64,000 bases of DNA from Olleya namhaensis. GTDB lineage: Bacteria; Bacteroidota; Bacteroidia; Flavobacteriales; Flavobacteriaceae. This document shows, piece by piece, positions 8,108-17,556 of this stretch. Location of the stretch: the NCBI RefSeq assembly GCF_900114005.1, contig NZ_FORM01000010.1, positions 35,454 to 99,453 on the forward strand, read 5' to 3'. The position numbers and the translations under genes are program-made. How positions within the stretch are numbered: the stretch's first letter is position 1; each line of letters begins with the position of its first letter. The notes beneath the pieces are model-generated. The model was not told the DNA's origin. It was given only the letters and a program-made list of their open reading frames with translations, and did no database searches.

Positions 8108-10387
8108 ATGAAGTTAACACAAAATATTATTTTAAAGTTTGCTACAGTTGCACTTGTTTTTACGATGTATTCATGTAAAAAAGAAACTAATGCTGTATCC
8201 AAAAATAATGCTACTACACAAACAGATCAAGCACATCCTAAGCTTATTTTAACAGCGCAAGGTGTTAAAGATATTAGAGCGCAATTGGGTGATATTCCAA
8301 TTTTTGATGCCACTTTAGAAGCTGTTAAAGAAGAAATAGATGCTGAAATTGCACTAGGAATTGATACGCCAATACCTGTAGATTATTCTGGTGGATATAC
8401 GCATGTACGTCATAAGCGTAATATGATAGTTATGCAAAAGGCTGGAGTGTTATACCAAATTTTAGACGACGAAAAATATGCTAAATATGTAAAAGACATG
8501 TTGATGCAATATGAGGCGTTGTACAAAACATTACCATTACACCCTAAAACAAGATCTTACGCTAGAGGTAAACTATTCTGGCAATGTTTAAATGATTCTA
8601 ATTGGTTAGTGTATGTGAGTCAGGCTTATGACTGTGTTTACAATTATTTGTCTGAAGACGAACGTGTCAAATTAGAAACTAATTTATTCAAACCATTTGC
8701 AGATCATATTTCAATAGATAGTCCTCAGTTTTATCAAAGAGTACACAATCATAGTACTTGGGGTAATGCTGCGGTTGGAATGATTGGTTTAGTTATGGGT
8801 GATGAAGAGTTGTTAGACCGCGCTTTGTACGGTATTAAAGGTTTAAAATTAGATACAAAAGAAAAAGATGATGATGGTGGTTTTTTAAATAAAGATGGTA
8901 AAGCAGGATTCTTAGCAAATATCGAGGAGCCTTTTTCTCCAGACGGTTATTATAATGAAGGGCCATATTACCAACGCTACGCGATGTATCCTTTTTTAAT
9001 TTTTGCTGAAGGTTTGCATAACGTCAAACCAGAATTGAAAATATTTGAATATAAAGAAGGGGTTTTACTTAAATCTATAAATACATTATTGAATTTGTCT
9101 GATGCAGATGGAGATTTTTTTCCACTTAATGATGGTCAAAAGGGAATGTCTTATTATACAAGCGCTTTAGTTACAGCAGTTGATATTTCGTATCATTTTG
9201 GAATTCAAGATGCAGGATTATTATCAATAGCCTCTAAACAAGATCGTGTATTATTAGACGATTCAGGGTTGGCGGTTGCATTAGGTATTAAGAATGGTAA
9301 ATCGGAACCTTTCAATAAACAATCTATTAACCTGTCTGATGGACCAAAAGGGACACAAGGAGGTGTTGCTATTTTGAGAAACGACGATGTAGAGTTGGTG
9401 TTTAAGTATGCTGCTCAAGGGTCAAGTCACGGGCATTATGATAAGTTGTCGTATTCTTTATACGAAAAAGGAGAAGAAGTTATTCAAGATTATGGTTTAG
9501 CGCGTTTTGTTAATATCGAACAAAAAGGAGGTGGTAATTACCTAAAGGAAAACAAGACTTGGGCAAAACAAACTATTGCACACAATACGGTAACACAAAA
9601 TGAAACATCTCATTTTAATGCCAAATATGAAATAGGTAGTAAGCATCACTCGGTGTTAAACTATTTTTCTTCAGAAAATCAAAATGTGCAAGTTGCAAGT
9701 GCTAAAGAAGTTAATGCTTATCCAGGGACGGAAATGCTGCGTACTATGGCAATTATTAAAGACGAAGATTTTGAAAAACCATATGTGTTAGATATTATGA
9801 AGGTGACTTCGGATAAAGCTAATAAGTATGATTTTCCATATTACTTTTTAGGACAAGTAGTGCAAACAAATTTTAAGTATAGCGTACCTAAGGTATTAAC
9901 TGCTTTGGGGGATAAAAACGGATATCAACATCTATTTGTAGAAGGGACTGCAAAAGCGTCTAGCGATAATAGTAAATTATCATGGTTAAATAAAGGTAAG
10001 TTTTACACTTTAACATCTGTAACTAATGATAAAGATCAATTGCTTTTTACTAGAATTGGAGCAAACGATCCAGAATTTAATTTAAGAAGAGAGGCAGCAT
10101 TAATGTTGAGACGCAAAGATTCTAAAAACACAATTTTTGTATCTACTATCGAAGCGCACGGAAGTTATAGTCCAGTTACAGAATCTGCAATAAATTCTAA
10201 CAGTAACATAAAAGAATTAAAAGTGGTTTTAGATTCTGCAGATTATACGGCAGTGCAGATTACTAATATAAAAGGTAAGGTCAAACTGTTTATAACATCA
10301 AATGAAGAAGACTCTAAAAAAGTAAAACATAATGTAAAAATTAATGATAAGAATTATGAGTGGTCAGGTTCTTATTATTTTGAATAA
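8108..10387 (+). CDS. PL17 family oligoalginate lyase (exo-type), lipoprotein
   Basis: Heparinase II/III-like enzyme of polysaccharide lyase family 17, which removes unsaturated monomers from alginate oligomers, giving DEH. Lipoprotein signal with Cys23 (MYSCKKE). An alpha/alpha toroid (about residues 45-380) contains HNHSTWGN, with Asn214-His215, and GPYYQRYA, with Tyr288 and Arg290. These match the catalytic Asn/His and Tyr/Arg of the characterised Alg17c. The following beta-sandwich holds GSSHGHYDKLSYS, with His441, His443 and Asp445, the expected catalytic/zinc region. The length of 759 residues is normal for PL17. It precedes the KdgF-like cupin by about 60 bp, and their activities follow each other. 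Its own operator-controlled promoter lies at 7902. Confidence 0.94.
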   Translation: MKLTQNIILKFATVALVFTMYSCKKETNAVSKNNATTQTDQAHPKLILTAQGVKDIRAQLGDIPIFDATLEAVKEEIDAEIALGIDTPIPVDYSGGYTHVRHKRNMIVMQKAGVLYQILDDEKYAKYVKDMLMQYEALYKTLPLHPKTRSYARGKLFWQCLNDSNWLVYVSQAYDCVYNYLSEDERVKLETNLFKPFADHISIDSPQFYQRVHNHSTWGNAAVGMIGLVMGDEELLDRALYGIKGLKLDTKEKDDDGGFLNKDGKAGFLANIEEPFSPDGYYNEGPYYQRYAMYPFLIFAEGLHNVKPELKIFEYKEGVLLKSINTLLNLSDADGDFFPLNDGQKGMSYYTSALVTAVDISYHFGIQDAGLLSIASKQDRVLLDDSGLAVALGIKNGKSEPFNKQSINLSDGPKGTQGGVAILRNDDVELVFKYAAQGSSHGHYDKLSYSLYEKGEEVIQDYGLARFVNIEQKGGGNYLKENKTWAKQTIAHNTVTQNETSHFNAKYEIGSKHHSVLNYFSSENQNVQVASAKEVNAYPGTEMLRTMAIIKDEDFEKPYVLDIMKVTSDKANKYDFPYYFLGQVVQTNFKYSVPKVLTALGDKNGYQHLFVEGTAKASSDNSKLSWLNKGKFYTLTSVTNDKDQLLFTRIGANDPEFNLRREAALMLRRKDSKNTIFVSTIEAHGSYSPVTESAINSNSNIKELKVVLDSADYTAVQITNIKGKVKLFITSNEEDSKKVKHNVKINDKNYEWSGSYYFE

Positions 10388-10394
10388 ATAAAAT

Positions 10395-10425
10395 AAATGT
10401 CAGACTGAGTGCAGTTGAAGTGCTC
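10395..10425 (+). repeat. REP-like intergenic repeat, copy 2
   Basis: Related to 4491-4530 (shared aaatgtc and GTGC[AG]GTTGAAG blocks). It fills the gap between the PL17 stop and the cupin start and contains a GTG (10420) that is a poor start candidate for the cupin. Confidence 0.5.
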
Positions 10426-10446
10426 AAAAAATTAAATATAAATATT

Positions 10447-10818
10447 ATGAAAAGATTTAGCGAAAAGTACATAGTAACAAAAGACATGGAATGGGAAGTG
10501 CTTGGTGGAGGAGTATCAAGAAAATTTTTAGGTTACGATAATCAAATAATGATGGTGAGTGTTAAATTTGATAAAGGGGCTTTAGGAGCGCCACATCAAC
10601 ATTTTCATACGCAAGCGACTTATTGCGTGTCAGGTAAATTTGAATTTGAAATTGATGGTGTAAAGCAAATAGTAGAAGCCGGAGATGGTGTTTATATTGA
10701 GCCTAATTTACTACATAGTGCGGTTTGTTTAGAAGAAGGACAGTTAATAGATACATTTAGTCCTGTAAGAGAAGACTTTTTAACTGGCGTTGGTCCATCT
10801 TATTTTGCAGATAAATAA
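10447..10818 (+). CDS. kdgF: KdgF-type cupin, unsaturated uronate to DEH/DKI conversion
   Basis: Small single-domain cupin of 123 residues. KdgF proteins catalyse the linearisation of 4,5-unsaturated uronate monomers from pectin or alginate, giving the open-chain keto form used by DEH reductase. The metal-binding cupin motif is visible as PHQHFHTQATYCVSGKFEF, with the second motif near PNLLHSAVCLEEG. I chose ATG 10447 over an in-frame GTG at 10420, which lies inside a repeat. It is probably co-transcribed with the PL17 gene. No signal peptide, so cytoplasmic. Confidence 0.88.
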   Translation: MKRFSEKYIVTKDMEWEVLGGGVSRKFLGYDNQIMMVSVKFDKGALGAPHQHFHTQATYCVSGKFEFEIDGVKQIVEAGDGVYIEPNLLHSAVCLEEGQLIDTFSPVREDFLTGVGPSYFADK

Positions 10819-10952
10819 ATAAAGCATTTAGTTGTTTTATTGTTTTCTAGTCTAGATGTTACTAAATACTAGTAAATCAGCAATACAACGCGCTAATGTT
10901 TGCTATTTTAACACCAATATCCTCTATTTTAACATTTAAAAATTACGAAAAC

Positions 10953-11005
10953 GTTGTAATTAACAAAATTTTATATATATTTGGTAAACCAGATTGGTAA
11001 ACCAA
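10953..11005 (+). promoter_or_regulatory. Promoter with tandem operator upstream of susC
   Basis: GTTG at 10953-10956, 19-bp spacer, TATATTTG at 10976-10983, then TTGGTAAACCA at 10981-10991 and TTGGTAAACCAA at 10994-11005. This is the third copy of the arrangement at 61 and 7925, identical even in the GA between the two palindromes of the first copy. Confidence 0.78.
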
Positions 11006-11030
11006 TTCCTATCAGGTGTTTAACCACAAA

Positions 11031-11060
11031 AAAAGGATAGGTTTTAAAGCCTACCCTTTT
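11031..11060 (+). terminator. Leader hairpin, possible attenuator of susC transcription
   Basis: AAAAGGATAGG (11031-11041) can pair with CCTACCCTTTT (11050-11060) with one A/C mismatch and an 8-nt loop. It lies downstream of the predicted start point and 136 bp upstream of susC. The T-run is short, so it may be a weak terminator, an attenuator or simply an RNA-stabilising hairpin. Confidence 0.4.
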
Positions 11061-11196
11061 AATAAAAATACTTCTTCGACGGGAAGTAATTATGTTAAAA
11101 ACATAACATTACAAAAGTAGCAAACATATTGATACTTGCCTAATAATTGTGTTTTTAGTAAAACAAATTAATTAACTAATAACTTAAAAATTAATT

Positions 11197-14100
11197 ATGA
11201 ATTTAAAAGCTAAATCGGCACTATTTGCAATGCTCTTCATGTGTATTGCTGCTTTTGCGCAAGACAGTGTAACAATAAAAGGAGCAGTGGTTGATGCAGA
11301 GTACAGCATGCCATTGCCTAATGTAAATGTTATTATTGTAGGAACTAGTACTGGGGCAAGTACGGATTTTGATGGTAACTATCAAATACAAGCCAAAAAA
11401 GGAGATGTTATACAATTCTCATATATTGGATATACTGCAAAGACCGTTATTGTTGGTGCTCAAACAACCGTTAATGTAGCTCTAGGTGTAGATGCTAATA
11501 CTTTGGAAGAAGTAGTAATTGTTGGGTACGGAACACAAAAGAAAAGTCATTTAACAGGTTCTATATCTAAAGTAACAAACGAAGATTTAGATCAGATTGC
11601 TGTTTCTAGAGTAGATGATGCTTTAGTAGGACAAGTTTCTGGTGTAAATATCGCAGCAACACAAGGGGAAGCGGGTTCTGCTCCTACGATTAGAATTAGA
11701 GGTACAGGTTCTGTATCTGGTAGTTCTGATCCATTAATTGTTGTTGATGGTCTTGTTGTTGATAATGATTACTTAGGGTCGTTAAATATGAATGATGTTG
11801 CTTCTTTTGAGGTGCTTAAAGATGCAGCTTCTGCTGCTATTTATGGTTCTCGTGGAGGTAATGGAGTTATCATGATTACAACTAAAGAAGGTAAATCAGG
11901 AAAAACAAAATTCACATATAATACGTTAACAGGTTTTAAAGAAGCAAGACAAAGTGAAGATTACTATTTTTCAGTAGCAGAAACTGCTGCTGCAGAATTA
12001 GCTGCAACTGGAACATTGTCTGATAGAACAAAATACAAGCAGTTAATAGGTATTGATAACGACTGGCAAAATATTATTTTTGATGGTGGAGTTATTACTA
12101 CACACTCATTTAGTGCTAGAGGTGGAGATGATAAAACTAAATTTAGTACATCTTTAGGGTATATTCATGATGAAGGTGTATTATTAACTGATGAAGTTAA
12201 AAACTATAGTTACAAATTAAGATTAGATACTAAGTTAACAGATAAGCTTTCTATGGGGATTAATCTTAACCCTTCTTTTAATGATAAAAGACGTTTTGAT
12301 GGATCAACTCATGATATTTTAAGACAGACCTCTTGGTTACCTGTTTATCATGATGAAAACACAATTAGATTTGTAGACAGAGGGACTTATCCTGATGTTC
12401 AAGTTGGTGATTACGCAACACAACGTCATTTTGATAATTATGATTTATATGGAGACGGTAGTACATTAGTAGATATTAGTAATACGTCTAATACAAATCC
12501 AGCTGCAAAAGTTTTAGAGCGTCAAAGAAACGAGTACAAGCTTAAATTAAGAGCTAGTTTATATGGTAAATATGACTTTAATGATAATTTATCATTTAAA
12601 AGTACAATTGGAGGAGATTACCAAAATACAGTTAGAGAAAGAAATCAAGGTCCTTTAGCTAGTCGTAATGGTGAGTCTGCAGTTCAATATGATGAAGAAG
12701 TACTTAACGTATCTAGATTAGTTTCTGATAATTTCTTATCATATAATAAAGGATTTGGTAATCATGATGTTTCTGCAGTATTAGGGGCGTCTTCAGAATT
12801 ACAAAAAGGAGAGTATAAAGCAACTAGATTAACAGGTTACAACTCTGAGTTAGAAGGTACTTTAGGTGGTACTACAACTGTTGGAGCTGGTAACCAATTT
12901 GAATATAAGCAAGCTTTGTTTTCTTATTTTTTAAGAGTAAACTACGCATATGATGATAAGTATTTAGCATCAATCAGTTTAAGACGTGATGGAAGTTCTG
13001 TTTTTGGAGAAGACAATAAATATGGAACATTTCCAGCAGCATCTTTAGGTTGGAATATTTCTAAAGAAGACTTTTTGTCTGAAAGCGAAGTAGTTAATAA
13101 TCTTAAATTTAGAGTGAGTTATGGTGTTACAGGTAACAATGCACTAAGAATAGCTTCTAACTCTGTGTTAGATAACAATGCATTAATTAACTATTACCCA
13201 TCATTATCTTTAGCGTCTAATTTTAGTTATGCAGGAGATTCGGCTATAAGTGCAATTAATATTGCTAACCCTGATTTAAAATGGGAACGTTCTGTCGAAA
13301 TAAATCCAGGTATTGATTTTGGTCTTTTTAATAATAGAATTACAGGTTCTGTAGATGTGTACAAGCGTACAAGTGATCAATTATTATTATCTAACCCTAT
13401 ATCTAACACAACTGGATTTAGTGAAGCTTTAGTAAATATTGGTAAAGTGGAAAACAGAGGTATTGAATTAGAACTTAGAACTAAGAATGTTAATACTCAA
13501 GATTTTAAATGGACATCAACAATGTTGGCTTCTAGAAATAAAAATGAGTTAATTGACTTTGCAGATTCTAATGGTCAAATTTTAAATGTAGATTCTAAAA
13601 GAGCTGCAGAATGGATAAATCAAGTTGGTCAGCCAATATCTTCATTTTACGGTTGGGTAGTTGAGTCTGATATTCCATTAGAGTATATCGCTAATCCATA
13701 CCATCCAATCGGAGGGGAAGCACAAGATGTTTATGTAAAAGATTTAAATGGTGATGGTGTAATTGATGATGATGATAAAACTAAATTAGGAGATCCTTAC
13801 CCGGATATTGTATGGAGTTTTACAAACGATTTCCAATTTGGAGATGTGGATTTAAGCTTTATGTTTCAAGGTAGTCATGGTGCAGAGGTGAGAAATATGG
13901 GAGATCAATATTTATTTAACCATTTTAATTCTTCTCAAGATTTTATTTCTTCAACACCAAACCAACAATTTATAAAGCAGAAAATATTTACTGATGATAT
14001 TATTCAAGACGCTTCATACGTAGCTTTAAGAACTGTAAGTATTGGGTATAATTTTACTGATAAATTATTAGATAAAACATTATTTTCTAAAGCAAGAGTG

Positions 14101-14259
14101 TATGCTACAGGGCAAAACTTATTGTATGTAACAGCAAGTGATTATACAGGTTTTAACCCAGAGTCTGTAGATAATACGTCGGCTACTACTTACGGGTATC
14201 AAAGAGGAGGTTCTCCTATTCAAAGAACAATTTCTGTTGGATTAAACCTAGAATTTTAA
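11197..14259 (+). CDS. SusC-like TonB-dependent outer membrane transporter
   Basis: Outer membrane pore for TonB-driven uptake of alginate oligosaccharides, working with the SusD-like lipoprotein that follows. Order of parts: Sec signal (residues 1-21, ending FAQ), carboxypeptidase-regulatory-like domain (about 25-100), TonB-box region around EEVVIVGYGTQKK, plug domain with PTIRIRGTGSVSG and EVLKDAASAAIYGSRGGNG, then a long beta-barrel ending in aromatic Phe (GLNLEF). At 1020 residues it is of normal SusC size. It starts 17 bp before susD and follows its own operator-controlled promoter. Alginate as substrate is inferred from the locus. Confidence 0.95.
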   Translation: MNLKAKSALFAMLFMCIAAFAQDSVTIKGAVVDAEYSMPLPNVNVIIVGTSTGASTDFDGNYQIQAKKGDVIQFSYIGYTAKTVIVGAQTTVNVALGVDANTLEEVVIVGYGTQKKSHLTGSISKVTNEDLDQIAVSRVDDALVGQVSGVNIAATQGEAGSAPTIRIRGTGSVSGSSDPLIVVDGLVVDNDYLGSLNMNDVASFEVLKDAASAAIYGSRGGNGVIMITTKEGKSGKTKFTYNTLTGFKEARQSEDYYFSVAETAAAELAATGTLSDRTKYKQLIGIDNDWQNIIFDGGVITTHSFSARGGDDKTKFSTSLGYIHDEGVLLTDEVKNYSYKLRLDTKLTDKLSMGINLNPSFNDKRRFDGSTHDILRQTSWLPVYHDENTIRFVDRGTYPDVQVGDYATQRHFDNYDLYGDGSTLVDISNTSNTNPAAKVLERQRNEYKLKLRASLYGKYDFNDNLSFKSTIGGDYQNTVRERNQGPLASRNGESAVQYDEEVLNVSRLVSDNFLSYNKGFGNHDVSAVLGASSELQKGEYKATRLTGYNSELEGTLGGTTTVGAGNQFEYKQALFSYFLRVNYAYDDKYLASISLRRDGSSVFGEDNKYGTFPAASLGWNISKEDFLSESEVVNNLKFRVSYGVTGNNALRIASNSVLDNNALINYYPSLSLASNFSYAGDSAISAINIANPDLKWERSVEINPGIDFGLFNNRITGSVDVYKRTSDQLLLSNPISNTTGFSEALVNIGKVENRGIELELRTKNVNTQDFKWTSTMLASRNKNELIDFADSNGQILNVDSKRAAEWINQVGQPISSFYGWVVESDIPLEYIANPYHPIGGEAQDVYVKDLNGDGVIDDDDKTKLGDPYPDIVWSFTNDFQFGDVDLSFMFQGSHGAEVRNMGDQYLFNHFNSSQDFISSTPNQQFIKQKIFTDDIIQDASYVALRTVSIGYNFTDKLLDKTLFSKARVYATGQNLLYVTASDYTGFNPESVDNTSATTYGYQRGGSPIQRTISVGLNLEF

Positions 14260-14276
14260 TTTTAAAAAAAGATAAA

Positions 14277-15704
14277 ATGAAAAAATATATAAAAATATCG
14301 ACGGTTTTATTGGTCGTTTTATTAGCCTCTTCTTGTGAAGATTTTTTATCACCAGAACCAACATCTGTATCAAATGCAGAAACATTTTTTGAGTCTGAAG
14401 CTGATTTAGAACTGGCAGCAATAGCAATGTATGATGCTATGCAAGGAGTAAACTCTACATCAACAAATGACAATCACGGTGCGCAGGTTGATTTTTACGT
14501 TCAAGAAATGTTAAGCGATAATACAAGATCAAAGAATGTAGGGGGAGAAGGAGAGTCTGCTCAATTTGAAAGCTTTACTGTAGAAGCAACAAATGGTATT
14601 GTAGATGATTATTATAGAAGTAATTATCAAACTATTTATAGAGCTAATGTTGTTTTAGAAAACTTAAGTGTAGCTGGTAGTGCTGCTTCTAGATTTGAAG
14701 CAGAAGCTAAATTTGTTAGAGCATATGCTTACTTTAATTTAGTACGTTCATTTGGAGATGTGCCTTTAGTAACAAGTGTAATTGGTATTGCTGATACAGC
14801 AATCCAATTTACAAGAGTAGATTCTGATTTAATTTACGATGTAATTATTGATGACTTAACAACAGCAGTTGCTGGTTTAGATAATACGTATAAAACTAGA
14901 GCGTCTAAAGCTGCAGCGCAAGCTTTATTAGCTAAAGTGTATTTAACAACAGGTACTAATTATGGTTTAGCACAAACATTATGTGAGTCTGTAATGGGTG
15001 CAGGGTTTGTTTTAGAACCAAATTTTAAAGATGTGTTTTATTCTGAATTAAATAACGAGATTATTTTCGCTATAGACTATGTAGGTGATTCTTCAGCAGA
15101 TAGTCAAAACTTTTCTGCAGAATGGTTAAATGCAGTAGGTAGAACAGCAGGTGTTAATTATACAACTCAAGAAGTTAGAGATGCATTAGATGCTCTAGGA
15201 GGAGACAGAACATTATATTCTTATAGACAAGATCCTTTATTATTATCTCAATTTCAGGTAGCTAAATTTATACCAAATGGAGATGATACATTAGGTATTG
15301 CAGCGACTTCAAGTAATCCAACGTTAGCAGGTAATGATTTAATAGTACTTAGGTATGCAGATGTTTTACTTATGCATGTTGAAGCTATTATGGCAGGACA
15401 GCAATCAACATCAGCACAAGCAGCTTTAGATTCTTTTGAAGAAGTAAGATTACGTGCAGGATTAGTTGGTGATGCGGATGGTACAATTACTAAACAAGAA
15501 TTACTAGATGAAAGACGTGTAGAGTTAGCTTTTGAAAATCAGCGTTTTTTCGATTTAGTTCGTTTTAATGTAGCTCAAGATGTACTTTCTACTTTTTCAG
15601 ATAATAACGGTTATAATTTTAGTGTTTCAGATTTGTTATTACCAATCCCACAAAGAGAAATAAACTTAAGTCAAGGTGCTTTAGGGCAAAATCCTGGTTA
15701 TTAA
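14277..15704 (+). CDS. SusD/RagB-family glycan-binding lipoprotein
   Basis: Surface lipoprotein that forms the lid on the SusC barrel and binds the oligosaccharide. Lipoprotein signal with Cys20 (ASSCEDF) and the typical following FLSPEPTS. Family blocks seen: AEAKFVRAYAYFNLVRSFGD with VPLVT in the TPR part, LLDERRVELAFENQRFFDL, and the C-terminus LLLPIPQREINL. Length 475 residues, normal. Its partner SusC ends 17 bp upstream and the PKD lipoprotein starts 18 bp downstream, so this is one transcription unit. Confidence 0.94.
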   Translation: MKKYIKISTVLLVVLLASSCEDFLSPEPTSVSNAETFFESEADLELAAIAMYDAMQGVNSTSTNDNHGAQVDFYVQEMLSDNTRSKNVGGEGESAQFESFTVEATNGIVDDYYRSNYQTIYRANVVLENLSVAGSAASRFEAEAKFVRAYAYFNLVRSFGDVPLVTSVIGIADTAIQFTRVDSDLIYDVIIDDLTTAVAGLDNTYKTRASKAAAQALLAKVYLTTGTNYGLAQTLCESVMGAGFVLEPNFKDVFYSELNNEIIFAIDYVGDSSADSQNFSAEWLNAVGRTAGVNYTTQEVRDALDALGGDRTLYSYRQDPLLLSQFQVAKFIPNGDDTLGIAATSSNPTLAGNDLIVLRYADVLLMHVEAIMAGQQSTSAQAALDSFEEVRLRAGLVGDADGTITKQELLDERRVELAFENQRFFDLVRFNVAQDVLSTFSDNNGYNFSVSDLLLPIPQREINLSQGALGQNPGY

Positions 15705-15722
15705 TTTTAAAAATATTGTAAG

Positions 15723-16595
15723 ATGAAAAAACAAGTAAAAAAAATAATTTGGATTGCAACCTCTATAGTAATGGCAGCGTCAATCCAATCATGTGACGAA
15801 TTTGAAAAATTTGAGCCTATAGGTGCTAACTCTATTGCAGATGCTACACCTCCTACAGCTAGTTTTTCTTATTCGCAAGGAGAAGGTACAAATGGAGATG
15901 AATGGATGAATTATTCTTTCGGAAATTTATCTGCTAGCTCAACAACATATAGTTGGGATTTAGGAAACGGAACAACATCAACAGAGTTTGAACCAACAAC
16001 AGTTTATCCAGCAGAAGGTATGTATACTGTTACTTTAACTGCTTCAGATGATTTAGGAGTTTCAAGTACATTTACAGAAACAATTGAAGTAGTTGAACCA
16101 GAAGTGCCTTTAGCTATAGTACCTACTATCGGAGAACAAGGTTTCGAAGATGGAAGTGACGCTTGTGGTACTGCTGCAGACGGACGTGATTGTTGGAGAA
16201 ATAGTGATTTAGGAGGTGTTATTCAGATTACTTCAAGCCCTGTTCACGAAGGTTCTCAAGCAGCTAAGTTTCCTTCAGCAGGAGATCGTGTTGCTTACCA
16301 AGAGTTAACTGTTTCACCTAATTCAGATTACACTTTAACGTATTTTTATACTTTAAAGACTAATAATCCTGGTTCTATAACTGTTTCAGTTTTAGCAGGA
16401 GGTGGTCATACAGATTTAACAACTGCATTAGCTGCAACTATTGAAGATTTCGAAGGTTCAGATCAAACAAGTTCTAATGACTATGTTGCTGCGAATGTTA
16501 TGTTTAATTCAGGAGCAAATTCTACAATTTCAATTCTTGTAACAAATCAAGGAGAAGAAGCTAGAATTGATAATTTTGCTATCATGGCAAACTAA
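15723..16595 (+). CDS. PKD-domain surface lipoprotein, probable alginate-binding (SusE-position)
   Basis: Lipoprotein signal with Cys24 (IQSCDEF). Residues about 42-125 form a PKD domain (YSWDLGNGTTSTEFEP and VYPAEGMYTVTLTASD). After a VEPEVP linker, residues about 140-290 look like a carbohydrate-binding beta-jelly-roll with GFEDG near its start and ARIDNFAIM at its end. Two cysteines in DACGTAADGRDCW could form a disulphide. In this position after susD such proteins usually act as surface glycan-binding proteins. There are no catalytic motifs. Substrate inferred from context. Confidence 0.82.
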   Translation: MKKQVKKIIWIATSIVMAASIQSCDEFEKFEPIGANSIADATPPTASFSYSQGEGTNGDEWMNYSFGNLSASSTTYSWDLGNGTTSTEFEPTTVYPAEGMYTVTLTASDDLGVSSTFTETIEVVEPEVPLAIVPTIGEQGFEDGSDACGTAADGRDCWRNSDLGGVIQITSSPVHEGSQAAKFPSAGDRVAYQELTVSPNSDYTLTYFYTLKTNNPGSITVSVLAGGGHTDLTTALAATIEDFEGSDQTSSNDYVAANVMFNSGANSTISILVTNQGEEARIDNFAIMAN

Positions 16596-16627
16596 TAATT
16601 TAATAAAACATTTAAAGACTGAAACAT

Positions 16628-17533
16628 ATGCGTATAAAACTTAAATTAATTGTCTTGTTTGTGTTTGTTTCAGTTTTAAATGCTAACTGTCAATCTAGTA
16701 AGGTTGTTACAGAAGATGATACAGAAACTAAAACTAAAAAGAAGAAGAAAAAAAAGAAGAAGTTTAAACTTCCGGAAATAGATTTAACACATTGGAAAGT
16801 AACGACACCTGCGGGTGATGGAAAAAAACCTCAAGAGGTTTCTCCTCCAGAGATAATGGATTATGCCACTAATGAAGCTTTAAAGCCTTATATGTATAAT
16901 GATTCTACAAGAGGAGCTATCGTTTTTTATGCTTTTCCTAGTAAAGCAACTACTGCCAATACAAAATATTCTAGATCAGAGCTTAGAGAACAAATGGTGT
17001 CTGGTGAGAATAATGTTAATTGGACATTTAAAGAAGGTGGTTACATGAAAGGAAAACTAGCTATTGATGATATATCAAAAGATAGTAAAGGTAAATATCA
17101 CCGTGTCATAATCATGCAAATTCATGGTAGATTAACAAATGAACAGCGAGACTTAATAGGTGAAAAAGATAATAATGCACCTCCAATGCTTAAAATTTAT
17201 TGGGATAAAGGTAAAATTAGAGTTAAAACTAAGGTGCTTAAAAATCTAAATGCTACGCCAGAACAAATGTTACATGAAGATGCATGGGGCGATGATGAAG
17301 GTTTTAATTTTGAACAGGAAGTTGGTTTTAGGAAATTTACATTAGAAGTAGAAGTTTCGGATGGTAAAATGGTTGTTATTTTAAATAAAAATGAGTTTAA
17401 AGTATATGATAATATCCATATGAAAAAGTGGGGCATTTTTGAAAACTATTTTAAGGCAGGAAACTATTTGCAAACTAGAGATGAAGGTGCGTTTGCTAAG
17501 GTTAGATATTATGACCTAGAAGTAAAACATTAA
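16628..17533 (+). CDS. PL7 family alginate lyase with poly-lysine linker
   Basis: Third PL7 enzyme of the locus. Signatures: SRSELRE (Arg116, Glu118, Arg120), MQIHG (Gln164, His166) and NYFKAGNYL near residue 278. Core sequence and length (301 residues) are close to the first PL7 at 101. Residues 1-21 are an export signal; Cys21 sits in VLNANC, where Asn at -1 is atypical for a lipobox, so either lipidation or ordinary cleavage is possible. Between signal and catalytic domain lies an unusual basic tract of nine consecutive lysines (37-45), encoded by a slippage-prone A/G run. It might bind the polyanionic substrate or the cell surface (inference). Last gene of the susC operon. Confidence 0.92.
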   Translation: MRIKLKLIVLFVFVSVLNANCQSSKVVTEDDTETKTKKKKKKKKKFKLPEIDLTHWKVTTPAGDGKKPQEVSPPEIMDYATNEALKPYMYNDSTRGAIVFYAFPSKATTANTKYSRSELREQMVSGENNVNWTFKEGGYMKGKLAIDDISKDSKGKYHRVIIMQIHGRLTNEQRDLIGEKDNNAPPMLKIYWDKGKIRVKTKVLKNLNATPEQMLHEDAWGDDEGFNFEQEVGFRKFTLEVEVSDGKMVVILNKNEFKVYDNIHMKKWGIFENYFKAGNYLQTRDEGAFAKVRYYDLEVKH

Positions 17534-17556
17534 TAATATTTTGATTAGTCTTTTTA

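Larger units (their letters stand above)
10819..11196 (+). other. 378-bp intergenic region before susC
   Basis: No gene is supported here. The region holds a promoter/operator (10953-11005), an imperfect hairpin (11031-11060) in the predicted leader, and about 130 bp of A+T-rich leader before the SusC start. Confidence 0.7.

Noticed and set aside
16736..16768. A/G homopolymer-like run in the PL7 gene as a frameshift
   Set aside because: The frame continues into a full PL7 catalytic domain with all motifs, so the gene is intact.
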